From: Chloranthus sessilifolius
Taxonomy: Eukaryota; Streptophyta; Magnoliopsida; Chloranthales; Chloranthaceae
NCBI GenBank assembly: GCA_021018995.1
Contig: CM037585.1
Coordinates: forward strand, 128,368,831 to 128,432,830
Reading direction: 5' to 3'
Length of the DNA: 64,000 nt
The notes beneath the pieces were generated by a model, which had not been told where the DNA came from, ran no database searches, and saw nothing but the letters and a program-made list of their open reading frames with translations. Position 1 is the first letter of the stretch. Every line of letters starts with the position of its first letter. The position numbers were made by a program, and so were the translations under genes. Below, piece after piece: positions 12,145 through 22,501 of this stretch.

Positions 12145-12276
12145 ATCTGAGCGTACGAGATTAACGGTAGTTGCGCCCCGACCAAGGTTGTCAACGCCAT
12201 CCGCTTCCCAAGGCTACTAAAATGGAAAGCAAACGATAAAATGAGGAAATCGTACATTGCGAACTTCCAACACAAG
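12145..12276 (+). pseudogene. Internal exon of the ULP-like gene (PMD-like segment)
   Basis: The 132-bp block is preceded by a pyrimidine tract and TTAG and followed by GTAAAT. It reads I-stop-AYEINGS, then TKVVNAIRFPRLLKWKAND. The W-x-Y-E..FPR.L.W spacing is typical of the region after the plant mobile domain. The stop is TGA where the family has TGG. The next intron carries a palindrome cluster (12,310-12,420). Confidence 0.5.
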
Positions 12277-13229
12277 GTAAATTCGAAACGAGGCGATCTT
12301 GCATCCAAATACAGGTGCTATCTCTACGATTTAGAAGCGCAAATGCTTTAAAATGAAGCGATAACGCCTCTAAAAGACAAAATTCGCTTCTAAATGAGGC
12401 GATGATGCCTCTAACATGAGTGGTCGCGTATTCCCAAAATCTTAATCAGTAAAAAATAATATAAAATATCTATCATCTTGTAGGCCACCCACGTCCGACA
12501 ACTAGAGGTGACACTCTACAAAAGGTCTCTTTGCCTGTGGAAGAAGCCCTATTGAGAATAGGGCAGAGACCTGCGGGAAGAGGCAGAGGAACAAGAAGAA
12601 GAGGAAGAAGAAGAACCCAAATCCCGTCAGTTCGCGAAACAGCAGATTGATGAAGAATGGAAGTAGTCTGCCAATTCAAGAATTGCAGACTGTGAGAGGT
12701 CAATGATAGAGTGGAACAAAAGCTTCGACGACCTCCATATAAAGGTTATTCAGCTGAAAAAGGAGAACCACTAACTGAAGATAAAGGTTCTTCAGCTGGA
12801 ACAAGAGAACGAGATATTGAAGGGTAAAAACGCCCTTATCTGGAAGGAAGATGTGAATATTAAGAATTAGTTCACTCTGTTCTGAAATCAACAAGCGTGT
12901 CTATCCAAGGTATGCTTCTAAACTATACGAGATAAATGTTGAGCTTGAGAAAATCTAACGACGAACCGCAAACGCTTCTCTATGATGCCTCGACGCTTCG
13001 AATTTGAAGCGTCTACGCCTCTATATCTGGTGCTGATGCTTTTACAGGAGGCGACGATGCTTCTTTATGATGTGTCGACGCTTCGCATATGAAGCACGAA
13101 CGCTTCTACATGTTAATTATTTTTTAAACAAGAACTAATGTTCTCATCATATTGCAGGACCGCAGTGTAGCAGGAAGTCCACTGGGCCTCGCTGGGGATT
13201 ATCAGACACGTTTCCTGTAACACCAAAGG

Positions 13230-13520
13230 TCTGCCTCCACCTGATCCCGAACCCGAACCCCAACCCCACTTACAGCCCCATTCCCAACCCCATGCAAAAC
13301 CACAATCACAGCCCCATCCCCAACCCCACCCATAGCCTCAGCCCCAATCCCATGCAAAACCACAATCACAGTCAACCCCACTCCCAACCCCAACCCCACT
13401 CAAAACCACAACCACAACCACAACCCAAGCCCAAGGCCAAGGACAAGCCCAAGCCCCAGCCCATGCACAAGCCTCAGCTCCAACCGCATCCACAACCATA
13501 GACCAAGCCCCAGCCCTAAC
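13230..13520 (+). repeat. Minisatellite coding for Pro/His/Gln-rich stretch
   Basis: Tandem CCCAACCCCA / CACAACCACA units read as Pro-His-Asn-Pro-Gln repeats on the plus strand. It sits between peptidase-gene exons and resembles the low-complexity linker often found before ULP-like domains. The opposite strand reads Val/Gly-rich, which I treat as a shadow. Confidence 0.5.
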
Positions 13521-14039
13521 CAGACTCGAAACCCTTATCCAACTAAAGTACAAAACCCAACCTCCTACAAAGGAGAAACCCCATCCCCAACCACAACTAC
13601 CACCACCACTCACGATTCTTTCCTCCCAAACTCACTCTAAAAGATAGGGAGAGCTGGTCTCTCAAACTCGTAAAAAGAAGGCCAAGCGGTGGGTTTACCG
13701 CCCACTGATGCACCACCTAACGACTATATGAATGCTATTTGGGCAATGTCCAACAGAGAGAACGAGTAAGTGTATTCGCTTCATACAACTTTTAATATGT
13801 CTTTCGAAGTGTCAATGCATCTTTGTCAGCGCGTCATCGCCTTTAGGTCAGAGCGTCATCGCCTTTAGGTCAGAGCGTCATCGCTTTGTAAAGTCAGCGC
13901 TAGAGACTAATCTCCAGCATATTACCATCTAGTTGATGTGCTGCCTGAGATCCAAACAGGAAATAGAAGACCTAATGAGTATTAGTCCCTATTCAAAATT
14001 ATCGCTTCCCTGATTCCATATTGATATTTACACTTTGAT

Positions 14040-14580
14040 ATGTAGATAATGACCATGTACTTTAGGGTCACGGATAAGAGAGAAGACATTGAGAAGAAGA
14101 GAAAGACTTTCCGGATGGCTGCCGTTGGACTCAACTGCATGACCACATATTTTAGAGATTTTGAAAATTTCACTAGAGAGAGTAGTAAACACGCACCCCC
14201 TGACATGGCGGGACGGAGCAGAGAGTACGCTGAATCTTTTTTCTCACAGCAGAACACGTTGTTGCAGCATTTTGTCATAAATAAAAATCACACCTTGAAT
14301 GCGATTGAGTGTGAATTTTTTTTTATTCTGATTCACATCCCGAAGCCACGACACTAGGCGCTTGCTGTGGTGACCCTCTCAGCTCATAAAATTGATGTCC
14401 TTGACCCCCTCCCAGATCTTCTTGCGGAAGCCAAATTTGGCGAGACGATAAGGACACTGGTAAACTACGCTAGAATACTTTCAAAAGTAACGCCAGAATC
14501 GTTTATCGCTCTTAGCGGAAGCGCTTCCAAAATGGGGTGTCAGGGATTTGACAAAGGTAAGTTAGAACTTCAAAAATAGC
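14040..14580 (+). pseudogene. C48 (ULP1-like) peptidase exon, His/Asp half
   Basis: An acceptor-like TATGTAG precedes the exon. The frame runs through a charged N-terminal part (KREDIEKKRKTF) to IHIPKPRH, then a TAG stop, then ALAVVTLSAHKIDVLDPLPD. The pattern matches the C48 core 'HW-x-L-x-V ... I-x-V-x-D', with His as the catalytic histidine and the Asp of VLDPL as the catalytic aspartate. The TAG stands where the near-invariant Trp follows the His. The frame then continues to a stop at 14,577-14,579, beyond the probable exon end near 14,490. Confident of the family, less so of the borders. Confidence 0.65.
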
Positions 14581-14802
14581 ACGTCAGCGCTTTGACAATG
14601 GGGTGTCAGCACTTCCAAAATGGGGTGTCAGTGCTTTGACATTGGTGTGTCAGTGCCTCCAAAATGGGGCACCAGCACTTTGACATTAGTGCGTCAGTGC
14701 CTCTAAAATGGGGCTTCAACGCTTTGACATTAGTGCTTTAGCACTTCCTTCTATTTTCTAAATTCATGTATAACTAATATTTTACTTTTTCTCTATTGAC
14801 AG

Positions 14803-15053
14803 ACGCATTACCTCCCAGCGCTGCTTCATATGAACGGCGACCCGATTTCATTTTTGACAAATGACCTTGGGACAATAACACTATCTATGATGTGTCAACC
14901 CAAAAAAATGATACTGACTACAAGGTTTTCGTGAAGAAATACGTGGATTATTCAAGCAGGGAACTCCAAGTAGATTTCAAGTCGGAGGACATCGAAACTT
15001 TCAAGGCAGAGATGGGCATGCCATCAGTACACATAATACAATTGGGATGTTAG
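14803..15053 (+). pseudogene. C48 peptidase exon, expected nucleophile half
   Basis: After a TTGACAG acceptor the sequence reads TQKNDTDYKVFVKKYVDY and ends in a stop near 15,053. Family members show Q-x-N-x-x-D-C-G-x-F-x-x-K-Y here. The codon at 14,919-14,921 is TAC (Tyr) where the catalytic Cys (TGC/TGT) is expected, and the next residue is Lys instead of Gly. Even without the upstream stops this copy should have no protease activity. Confidence 0.6.
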
Positions 15054-15516
15054 TGACGATGTGGAATTGCTTTTATAAATTTTTTGTTATACATAAATAT
15101 ACAGTGATTCTTTTTACACGAGAATTTTTTAATACATGGGATTTATTCATAGCGGCTTGACATTGAGGCATCAACGCTTTCACAATGGGCTATCAGCGCT
15201 TTGGCAATGAGGCGTTAGCGCCTCTATATTCTTAATGCATTTGTAATTTATATTTACTTCAATAGACGTATTATACTCTTGGTGAAATTAAATGAAAGAT
15301 TTTGTATTCATATAAACTGTGACTAATTATAAAAATAAACTGTAGAAGAAGGGAAAGAAAATGTAGGATAAAACTAGTCAGACAAATGAGAAAAGTTGTG
15401 CGTCATCTTTAAAAATTTCCCACCAAAAAGAGTGACTCCTCCTGACACCGAGATGTCATCTACTTGCCGTCTTCGCGAGGGTAAGGGTAGGTGAAGATGG
15501 AGAAGAGGGTGGAGAG

Positions 15517-15744
15517 TCAGGATGGGCGAGGGAGGGATGTGGTAGATGACTCATCATCGTCCAAAGTGTGCCGTTGTTGGTGAAATTGCCTCTCCTTCTT
15601 GGTTAAAATCGCTTCAAGCGCGACCTCCTGCCTTTTAATCAGCCTCTCCTTCTTCACCAAAAGCATGTATATCTCATACTTTTCCCTTTCGATAAGATGA
15701 TCAAGAGTTTCATTTATCTCGGACTAGCTGGGTTGTTCCGCCAT
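15517..15744 (-). pseudogene. Small coiled-coil ORF, minus strand, copy 1
   Basis: It starts MAEQPS, then has an in-frame TAG at residue 7, then ETLDHLIEREKYEIYMLLVKK, and ends at a TGA (15,517-15,519). It resembles the minus-strand ORF at 20,142-20,402 (start, then S-x-I-x-ET, RALEREK, a helix rich in Leu/Lys/Glu, then ESST at the end). No known family. The paired arrangement suggests a duplicated cassette. Confidence 0.4.
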
Positions 15745-16290
15745 ATTTTTGGGTTTAGGTTTAGAGAAAGGGGTTTCAGAGACGGAGGGCAAAAGAAAAG
15801 ATATGGTTAATATGAATAAATGGTCGTACTGCAAAACTACTTTTTTATTTGATTGGAATATGAAAAGTCGCTTCTTCCATAATGTTCAAAAAGACTGCGC
15901 GAAAAGAAGCGTATTTACTGGGATACGAACAGCCGCTGTAATAAATAATATTCGAAAATAATTCATGAAAAGATCACACAGTCTATAATTTCAAAGTCTT
16001 CGAAATTCCTAATAAACGAAACCCTGCTTAGGTCAAGAAATGTCATCGCACGTGATTGAAGCGATGACGGTTCGACAATCGTCTGATTACGCTGACACTG
16101 CTATGAACAAGTGTCATGGGTAACATCAAACAGTGGCCCGATTTTCAAGAGAAGTTCCTCTACCGACCCTCAAAATTTATTTCGAAGTGACGTTTCAGAC
16201 CCTAGTCGTTTTCCTTATAAAGTCACGTCCCGTCACAAACCCTTCTTATTCCAAACCTATCGTCTTTCTCCGTCTCCTAGCCCTAACCCC

Positions 16291-16420
16291 ATGACGGAAG
16301 AACTAGACCATGATGAGCTAAGTAGAAGGTTTGTTCGAATCCTTGAAAGGTAAAGAGTTGAACTTCTAGCTGCAATAAAGAGATTAGAAAAGTTGAAGCG
16401 CTAGAGACCCATTCCAGTTG
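16291..16420 (+). pseudogene. Small coiled-coil ORF, plus strand, copy A
   Basis: It begins MTEELDHDELSRRF and stops after 20 residues at a TAA. The same frame continues with VELLAAIKRLEKLKR before another stop. This matches the intact copy at 18,470-18,793 residue for residue in its motif (MTEE.xHDEL..R...IL...RVELLA..KRLE.LKR). Broken copy; function unknown. Confidence 0.45.
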
Positions 16421-16727
16421 TTGAATCCTCTACTGAGACCCCATGTTTCCATAAATCTCATCCCAAACCAACCATTTTTTCAAACTTCTCACATTCCCCC
16501 ACTTCTTCACAATCTCACCAACCTCACCACAAAGGTTGCACCCTCGGTGCGAGTTCCTCTACGAGGATGGTGGGTTGGAAATTTACAGCAAGAGGGAGCC
16601 ATCTCTCTTGATGGAGCCGTCTATCTTGATGGAGCCAAAGATGTGAAGACCCCTTCCTCGCTCCTCCTCCCTTCATTCTCTTTCCTTCTTTCGCCTCAAC
16701 CTTAGCCTCCTCGTCTCCATTGTCTCA

Positions 16728-16812
16728 ACGCATATTTTGTTGTATTTTATCGATAGTATAATCCTTACTCTTACGGATCCTTGTGATCACCTCATCAATG
16801 ACTGAATGAGAG
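16728..16812 (-). other. Conserved peptide block, cassette A
   Basis: On the minus strand it reads LSHSVIDEVITRIRKSKDYT, then IDKIQQ. Equivalent blocks occur at 19,029-19,118 and 21,507-21,592. The peptide pattern DEVI-x-RI-x-(R/K)S-x-(D/N)YT is kept while bases differ, which hints that it once coded; the plus strand is also open in two copies, so orientation is not settled. Confidence 0.35.
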
Positions 16813-17409
16813 AGCCATCTCTCTTGACTGAGCCAAAAATTTACAGCAAACTACGAAGATGGTGGATTGAAAATTTACAGCAAGAAGGAGCCATCTCTCT
16901 TGACGAAGTCAAAAATTTAAAGAGATAGATCTCTATCGCAAACTTTACCATGTCAGTCCTAGTTTAGGTTCTTCCTAGGTTTATCTTTGATGTAATCAGC
17001 ATCTTAGTTTATTTTTCTTAGGTTTAAACAAAAGTTAATCCGTGTAAATATTTCTTTCCATATTAATTGAAATTTTCTTTTTGTGTATAGCACATTCTTT
17101 TGTGCTGATTTTTTTTCTTTGTGCTAATTTTTCTTCTTGACTTTCTTTGCACTCGACACTATGATAAATTTATGGGTATCCCCTATTTTGTGCACAATAT
17201 TGTCCTATTTAAGTTTGAGGAGCACACACCTTTTGTATAGTTCTGCATATAAAGAAAAGTTAGCCCAAAAGTTATAAATTTGAAATGATGACGCTTCAAG
17301 ATCTAAACGATGACGCTTCAAAATCAAAGCGATAATGCTTCGAGATTGAAGATATAAAGCATCGTGATAGATATCGCTTCGACGTCGAAATGATGACGCT
17401 TCGAGATAG

Positions 17410-17700
17410 ACCGAGGTTAAAGAAAGACTTTATATTTTAGGGACATGTGACATGTGAAAACACAATCTAGGCCGTCTGATTTAACATTCATGATCTATAG
17501 ATCTTTAGTGGATAAGGTTAGAGCAAAACACAATATTTATCATATGATCTATTGTTGTCAAGCGTAGAATCAAATAATAGCATTTGACTATATTTAATCA
17601 CATGATGAAGATTATATTTCGTGTCAATCTTATCTACTAAGGATCTATAGATCATAACTTTAAATCAGACAGGTCAAATTGTATTTTGACATGCTCCCTT
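17410..17700. mobile_element. MITE (GGGAGCCATTACTTGCACA family), partial, inside the MULE complex
   Basis: It shares a long interior with the copies at 30,181-30,580, 31,379-31,600 and 32,061-32,312 (GAGGTTAAAGAAAGACTTTAT..CACATGATGAAGATTATATTTCGTG). The outer termini are missing on the left. Confidence 0.65.
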
Positions 17701-18469
17701 GTTTATTTGAGTAAAAAGGGGGTTGATATTGGGATTCGAACAGCCGCTTCGCACAGAAAGGTGCTACGTGTCTTATAGCACAAAAAATGTACTACGTGTT
17801 ATTACTCTGACGAAGGTAGTAAATGAGGAAAGATCGGTCATTGCTTCCCACAAAAATGTGTAAGTGTCAACTTATACTTATACGTTTAATATTTTCTAAG
17901 AAATAAGGTGTTTTTATTGGGATACGAACAACCATTGGAATAATTAATGTTAGATAAGACCGGGCGAAAATATAACACAATCTACCATTTAAAGCTCCCT
18001 GGTAATCGTTTTTACTAGGGTACAAATAGCCGTTGCAATAAATTATGTTAGAAAAGACTACGCAAAAAGACAACACGGTCCACAATATCAAAATCCTATC
18101 AAATCGTAATAAAGGAACGCCGCTTACGTTAAGAAGCGTCCCCACCTATAATTGAAGCATTGACGCTTCAAATTAAAGGCGATGATGCTTCAAATTAGAA
18201 GCGATGACGCTTCTACAATTGGCTTACTGAAGCGCTGACGATTCGAAGAACCAGCGCCATAGGTAACTTCAAACAACAGTGTGCTTCTTATCGTAATTCG
18301 GGAGAACTTTGTGGAAAATGCTACCTGCCACCAATCCTCTATATTTATTTCGAACTTATGTTTCAAATCATAGCCCTTTCTCTATAAAGCCACATCTCAT
18401 CACAAACCCTTCCTATTCCAAACCCATAGTCTTTCTCCGACTCCTAATCCTAACTCTAACCCCAACCCC

Positions 18470-18793
18470 ATGACGGAAGAACCAGGCCATGACGAGCTAA
18501 ACAAAAGGCTTGATCAAATCCTTGGAACGCAAAGGGTCGAACTTCTGGCTGTAAGAAAGAGATTAGAAAGGCTAAAGCGCCAACGACCCATTTCAGATGC
18601 TAAATTGTCTATCGAGACCCCCCGTTGCCATACACCTCGTCCCCAAACAACTCTTTTTTCCAACTTCTCACCTTCCCCACTTCTTCATAATCTCACCGTC
18701 AAATTCCCACCTCAGTGCGACCTCTACGAGGATAGTGGGTTGGGAATTGAATCCAAGAGCGAGCCATCTCCCTTGACGGAGCAAAAAATGTGA
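18470..18793 (+). CDS. Hypothetical 107-aa coiled-coil protein in MULE complex
   Basis: This is the one uninterrupted copy of the plus-strand small ORF: it begins MTEEPGHDELNKRLDQILG, then RVELLAVRKRLERLKRQRP, a Lys/Arg/Leu helix typical of a coiled coil, followed by a Ser/Pro/Thr-rich tail. A C-rich leader with a CTATAAAG box (about 18,392) lies some 75 bp upstream of the ATG and is also seen before copy A (CTTATAAAG near 16,214). No family recognised. It may be a captured host exon or a MULE accessory ORF. Confidence 0.4.
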   Translation: MTEEPGHDELNKRLDQILGTQRVELLAVRKRLERLKRQRPISDAKLSIETPRCHTPRPQTTLFSNFSPSPLLHNLTVKFPPQCDLYEDSGLGIESKSEPSPLTEQKM

Positions 18794-19028
18794 AAACCCC
18801 GAGACCGATCTTTGTCGCAAACTCCCCTTCCTCGGTCCTCCTCCCTTCATTCACTTGCCTGTTCCCTCATTCACTTCTCCTTCTTCCGCCTCTCCCAACG
18901 CTCCGGCTCCTCCCTTCTCCCTCATGACTACACCTCCCTTCATTCCCTTCTCCTTCATGACTGCCTCTCCCTTCATCCACTTTTCCTTCTTCCGCCTCAG
19001 CCTTAGCCTCCTCGTCTCCACAATCTCG

Positions 19029-19118
19029 GTGTATCTTTTGTGGTATTTTATCGATAGTATAATTATTGCTCCTACGGATCCTTTTGATCACCTCTTCAAT
19101 GGCTGAATGAGAGAGCCA
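19029..19118 (-). other. Conserved peptide block, cassette B
   Basis: The minus strand reads LSHSAIEEVIKRIRRSNNYT, then IDKIPQKI; the open frame runs 18,867-19,154. It is the second of three copies of the block. Confidence 0.35.
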
Positions 19119-20141
19119 TCTCTCTTCACGGAGCAAAAAATGGAAAAGGCTCAAACACAGATCTCCATCGCAAACTTTACCGCTTAAGGGATATTATAAT
19201 ACATGAAGAAGCTCTTGGGAATGCCATTAAATTTCTAAAGAACGCTTGCTTCTGTGAATCGCTCCGCTAGGGTTTAGAAGTGAAGATAACCATTATTTCT
19301 AAAATATTTGCTCTCTATAGTAAAAACTTTAAAATCTCAAGCTCGTCTTCAGAGTTTTCAAAGTCTTTAATCTCAACTTTCTTTTGGTGGTCCAACGGAT
19401 TTATTTTTAATGTAATAAGTTTATTGGTTAATCTCTGTAAATATTTCTTTCAATATTAATAAAAATTTTCTTTTTGTGTGTATTATTTTCTTTTTTGTAT
19501 TATTTTCTTATTCCCGGTGCACTCGACACTATGATAAATTTTGCGGTATCTCGTGGTTTGTTTTTATTCTGAGTAATATAAACGTAGGTCCATAGTCAAT
19601 GAAGTGACAACGCCTTGAATATTAGCACCGATAACACTTCAATTAATAAGCGTTGATGCGTCAATTTAAAAGCGATGATGGTTTTACTTAGGAGCGTTAA
19701 CTCTTCAATTTAGAAGCATTGACGCTTAAATAATGTCTTATTCGAGCGTTGACGCTTGTAGTAATAAGCCCCATGGGTAAAATCAAACATCGAGGCGCTT
19801 CTTATTATAATTCGAGAGGAGTTCGTAGAATAGCTAGGCCTGATGCAATAAATATGAAGCGTCATTGATTTACGAAATGCCTTTGACAGCAGTGCGTTCA
19901 CCATGATGACTACGGCTGTCTGAGGGGTTGTCGCTCCTAACAACTAGCGAAATGCATGAAAATATAACACAATCCATAATTACATTTAAACACAAAGTTG
20001 TGAGATTGAATTCATATAAACGAAAGATATTTTATTCTTATAAAGTACTACTTACAAAATTACACCGTAGAAGAAAGAAAAAAACCTAAGAAAAATCTAG
20101 AGAGGCACATAGACACTAATAGAGCATAGCCGCCTCAAACA

Positions 20142-20402
20142 TCAAGAGGGTGGAGAGGTAGACGACTCCCCATTCATACTGCATCGTAATTCGAGCAGCC
20201 ACCGCTCCAATATGGGAGATATAGCTTCAATCGCAGCCAGCCCCGCTTCAATACCGTCCATCAACCTTTGCTACCGCCTCTTCATATCGGCCAGAAGCGC
20301 GAGATGTAGCTCAATATCCTCGGTCTTCTCCCTTTCAAGGGCTCGATCAAGAAGAAGAAATGTTTCGCTAATCTTGGACGACAAGTTGGGTTCTTTCATC
20401 AT
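20142..20402 (-). pseudogene. Small coiled-coil ORF, minus strand, copy 2
   Basis: It begins MMKEPNLSSKISETFLLLDR, then ALEREKTEDIELHLALLADM, and meets a TAG at 20,271-20,273. The same frame continues with LMDGIEAGLAAIEAI to a second stop at 20,142-20,144. It is the homologue of the minus-strand ORF at 15,517-15,744. Flanking non-coding sequence (AATAAATAATATT.GAAAA..CATAATTTCAAA.TC) is duplicated too. Confidence 0.4.
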
Positions 20403-20860
20403 AGTGAAGAGGGTTTGGTTTAGGAACGGAAGGCAAAAGACATGATATGGAGTGAAGATTAAACTGACTGAAGGCTAAAAGACATTTTTATTGAGCCTTA
20501 AAAAACCGCTGCAATAAATAATATTGGAAAAGGCAACAGACTCCATAATTTCAAACTCCTCGAAATTCGTAATAAATGAAACGCCACTTAAATTTAATAG
20601 CTGACACTTCAATTTAGAAGCGATAATGCTTCGATTCATTAGTGTTGACACGTTACTTTAGAAGTGTTAACGCTTCAATTCAGAAGCGTTGACGCTTCAA
20701 TTCAGAAGCGTTGACACTTCAATTTAGAAGCGCTGACCCAATAAGCCCCATGAGTAACATCAAACATCGGCACGCTTCTTATCGTAATTCGAGAAGAGTT
20801 TGTCGAATACGCACAGTCGATGCAATAAATAAAAAGTGTAAAGATTTACGAAGTCTCTCT

Positions 20861-21274
20861 ATGGCGGCAGTGCACCATTTGCTCCTTCGATTAAAAGTTT
20901 CATCTTCCTCAGCCCAGACCAAAATGTGTTGTAACGGTTTAAGAAAGAGCCACTGGCTAGCGCGTAAGCATTTTATCAGTTCTTACGATGGTTTGGTTAT
21001 CGACATCCCCGACGACAACGAGCTAGTTGTCATCCCCAACAACGAGTATGTGGTTCCCCCTCCCCCTGAAGAAGTCATCGTCATTCCAGATGGTGACGTT
21101 CTTCACATTATGCTGCCGATGGTGGGAGACCCAGAGCCCCTTCTTCTCCCGGCTCCAAAGTCGGTGCTTCTTCTCCTGGCTTCACAGCCGATTCTTCTTC
21201 TTCCACCTCCACCCCAGTCACAACCACTGCCACCATCTCCAACTCAACTTCCTCATCTGCCACCGCCAGCATAA
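20861..21274 (+). CDS. Hypothetical Pro/Val-rich protein in MULE complex, cassette C
   Basis: A 137-residue frame starts MAAVHHLLLRLKVSSSSAQ, continues with a repeat-like acidic stretch (VVIPNNEYVVPPPPEEVIV) and ends in Pro/Leu-rich low complexity. The start chosen is the first ATG after the block shared with cassettes A and B. The opposite strand (21,108-21,611) is also open and Gly-rich. No family recognised; coding status uncertain. Confidence 0.3.
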   Translation: MAAVHHLLLRLKVSSSSAQTKMCCNGLRKSHWLARKHFISSYDGLVIDIPDDNELVVIPNNEYVVPPPPEEVIVIPDGDVLHIMLPMVGDPEPLLLPAPKSVLLLLASQPILLLPPPPQSQPLPPSPTQLPHLPPPA

Positions 21275-21506
21275 CAAACTCCCCACATCCGCCTACTGCT
21301 CTACCTCTATTTCTGCCACCATTTCCACCTCTACCTCCACCGCTACCTCCTCCACATCCTCCTCCTCCACCACTGCCTTCTTCATTGCCACGGCCTCGTC
21401 GACCCGCGACCCATATCCCGCCACCACCTCTAACATTTCCATAAAATGTGGCATCCTCCTCCAACCAATCACCACCATCACCATATCCAGGAGCTTTCCT
21501 CCTTCC

Positions 21507-21592
21507 GAGGCGTATCTTTTGTGGTATTTTCTCGACAGTGTAATCCTTGCTCCTATGGATCCTTGCGATGACCTCATCAAGAGCTAAATAAG
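21507..21592 (-). other. Conserved peptide block, cassette C
   Basis: The minus strand reads YLALDEVIARIHRSKDYT, then VEKIPQKIRLGRRKAPG, continuing into a Gly-rich region. It is the third and longest copy of the block, and the most protein-like of the three. Confidence 0.35.
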
Positions 21593-22501
21593 GGTCCACT
21601 AGATCGACCAATGCATCAGAACCATGTTCAATTTTATCAGACCCATTTATGATAAAGAAAGATAGTGTATAGAAAAATAGTATAAAGAAAGACGTTATAA
21701 ATAATAATAAGCATTACCACGGCAATGATAAGCGACATCACATCAAATAAGAAGTGATGACGCTTCAATTAAGATGCGATGACGCTTCAACCAAGACTCG
21801 ATGAAGCTTCAATTAGGATGCGACGACACTTCTACTTAGAAGCAATGATGGTGTAAGACACACGATGTACAGAGACAGTGTAAAGAAAGATGATATAAAG
21901 AAATAGTTTTGATTTGTAAATAAAATCTTTTGTATCTTGATTAATAAATATTTTTTCTTCATAAATAGCTTTGAGTAATAAAAATGAAGCTCCATGAGTA
22001 TATGAAAATGTCGATCCACAGGAGTACGTTCACGAAAAGTTAACACTATCAATAGTTCCAGGTTGAGTCGCAGGCGCTTCACTTACCTGGGATCCAATAG
22101 GCACACAGGATTAAAATAAGCGTTAGAGCCGACACATCAATGATGGAGCTCCCATGCTTCAAAAACTAAGCGTTGTTGCATGATGCGCCATCGCTTCTCG
22201 TAAGAGGCGTCATCGCCTCTGAATGATGGTCACGAAATGTAGAAACCAATCCTTAAATCATCGAGAATGAATGCATAAAAAAATAAATTTAATACATGAA
22301 AAAATTACCATAGGCTAGTCACATGATAATAAATACAACTCTGGTCAGATAGGCCCAGATGCAATATATCAAAGCGGCAACGCATCGACAAAGTAGCGCC
22401 AACTAAGCAAAGAGATGAGCCCATGCTTCAGATACGAATCGATGACACTTTGGATGTGAAGCGTCTGCGCTTCCTAGGACGTACGTTCCCTCATCCCCAA
22501 T

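Larger units (their letters stand above)
11700..15053 (+). pseudogene. MULE-carried split gene with ULP1/C48-like peptidase domain
   Basis: Protein-like exons alternate with introns that carry palindrome clusters. In order: an exon ending at 12,055 with PMD/DUF1985-like character (KFWDHDN, FRTGKSD); a clean exon at 12,145-12,276 with AYEINGS and FPRLLKW; a coiled-coil, Glu/Lys-rich part at about 12,580-12,870; a Pro/His/Gln-rich part at 13,230-13,520; and peptidase exons at 14,040-14,580 and 14,810-15,053. C48 peptidases remove SUMO-type tags, and ULP-like genes are known passengers of plant MULEs. The catalytic His and Asp can be recognised, but the Cys position reads Tyr. Several in-frame stops exist: TGA where IWAYE is expected in the 12,145 exon, and TAG directly after the catalytic His. 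I see it as a dead gene copy. Exact exon joins are uncertain. Confidence 0.6.

Noticed and set aside
13202-13613. Val/Gly-rich frames on the minus strand
   Set aside because: Shadow of the CCCAACCCCA minisatellite, which reads plausibly on the plus strand with the peptidase gene.
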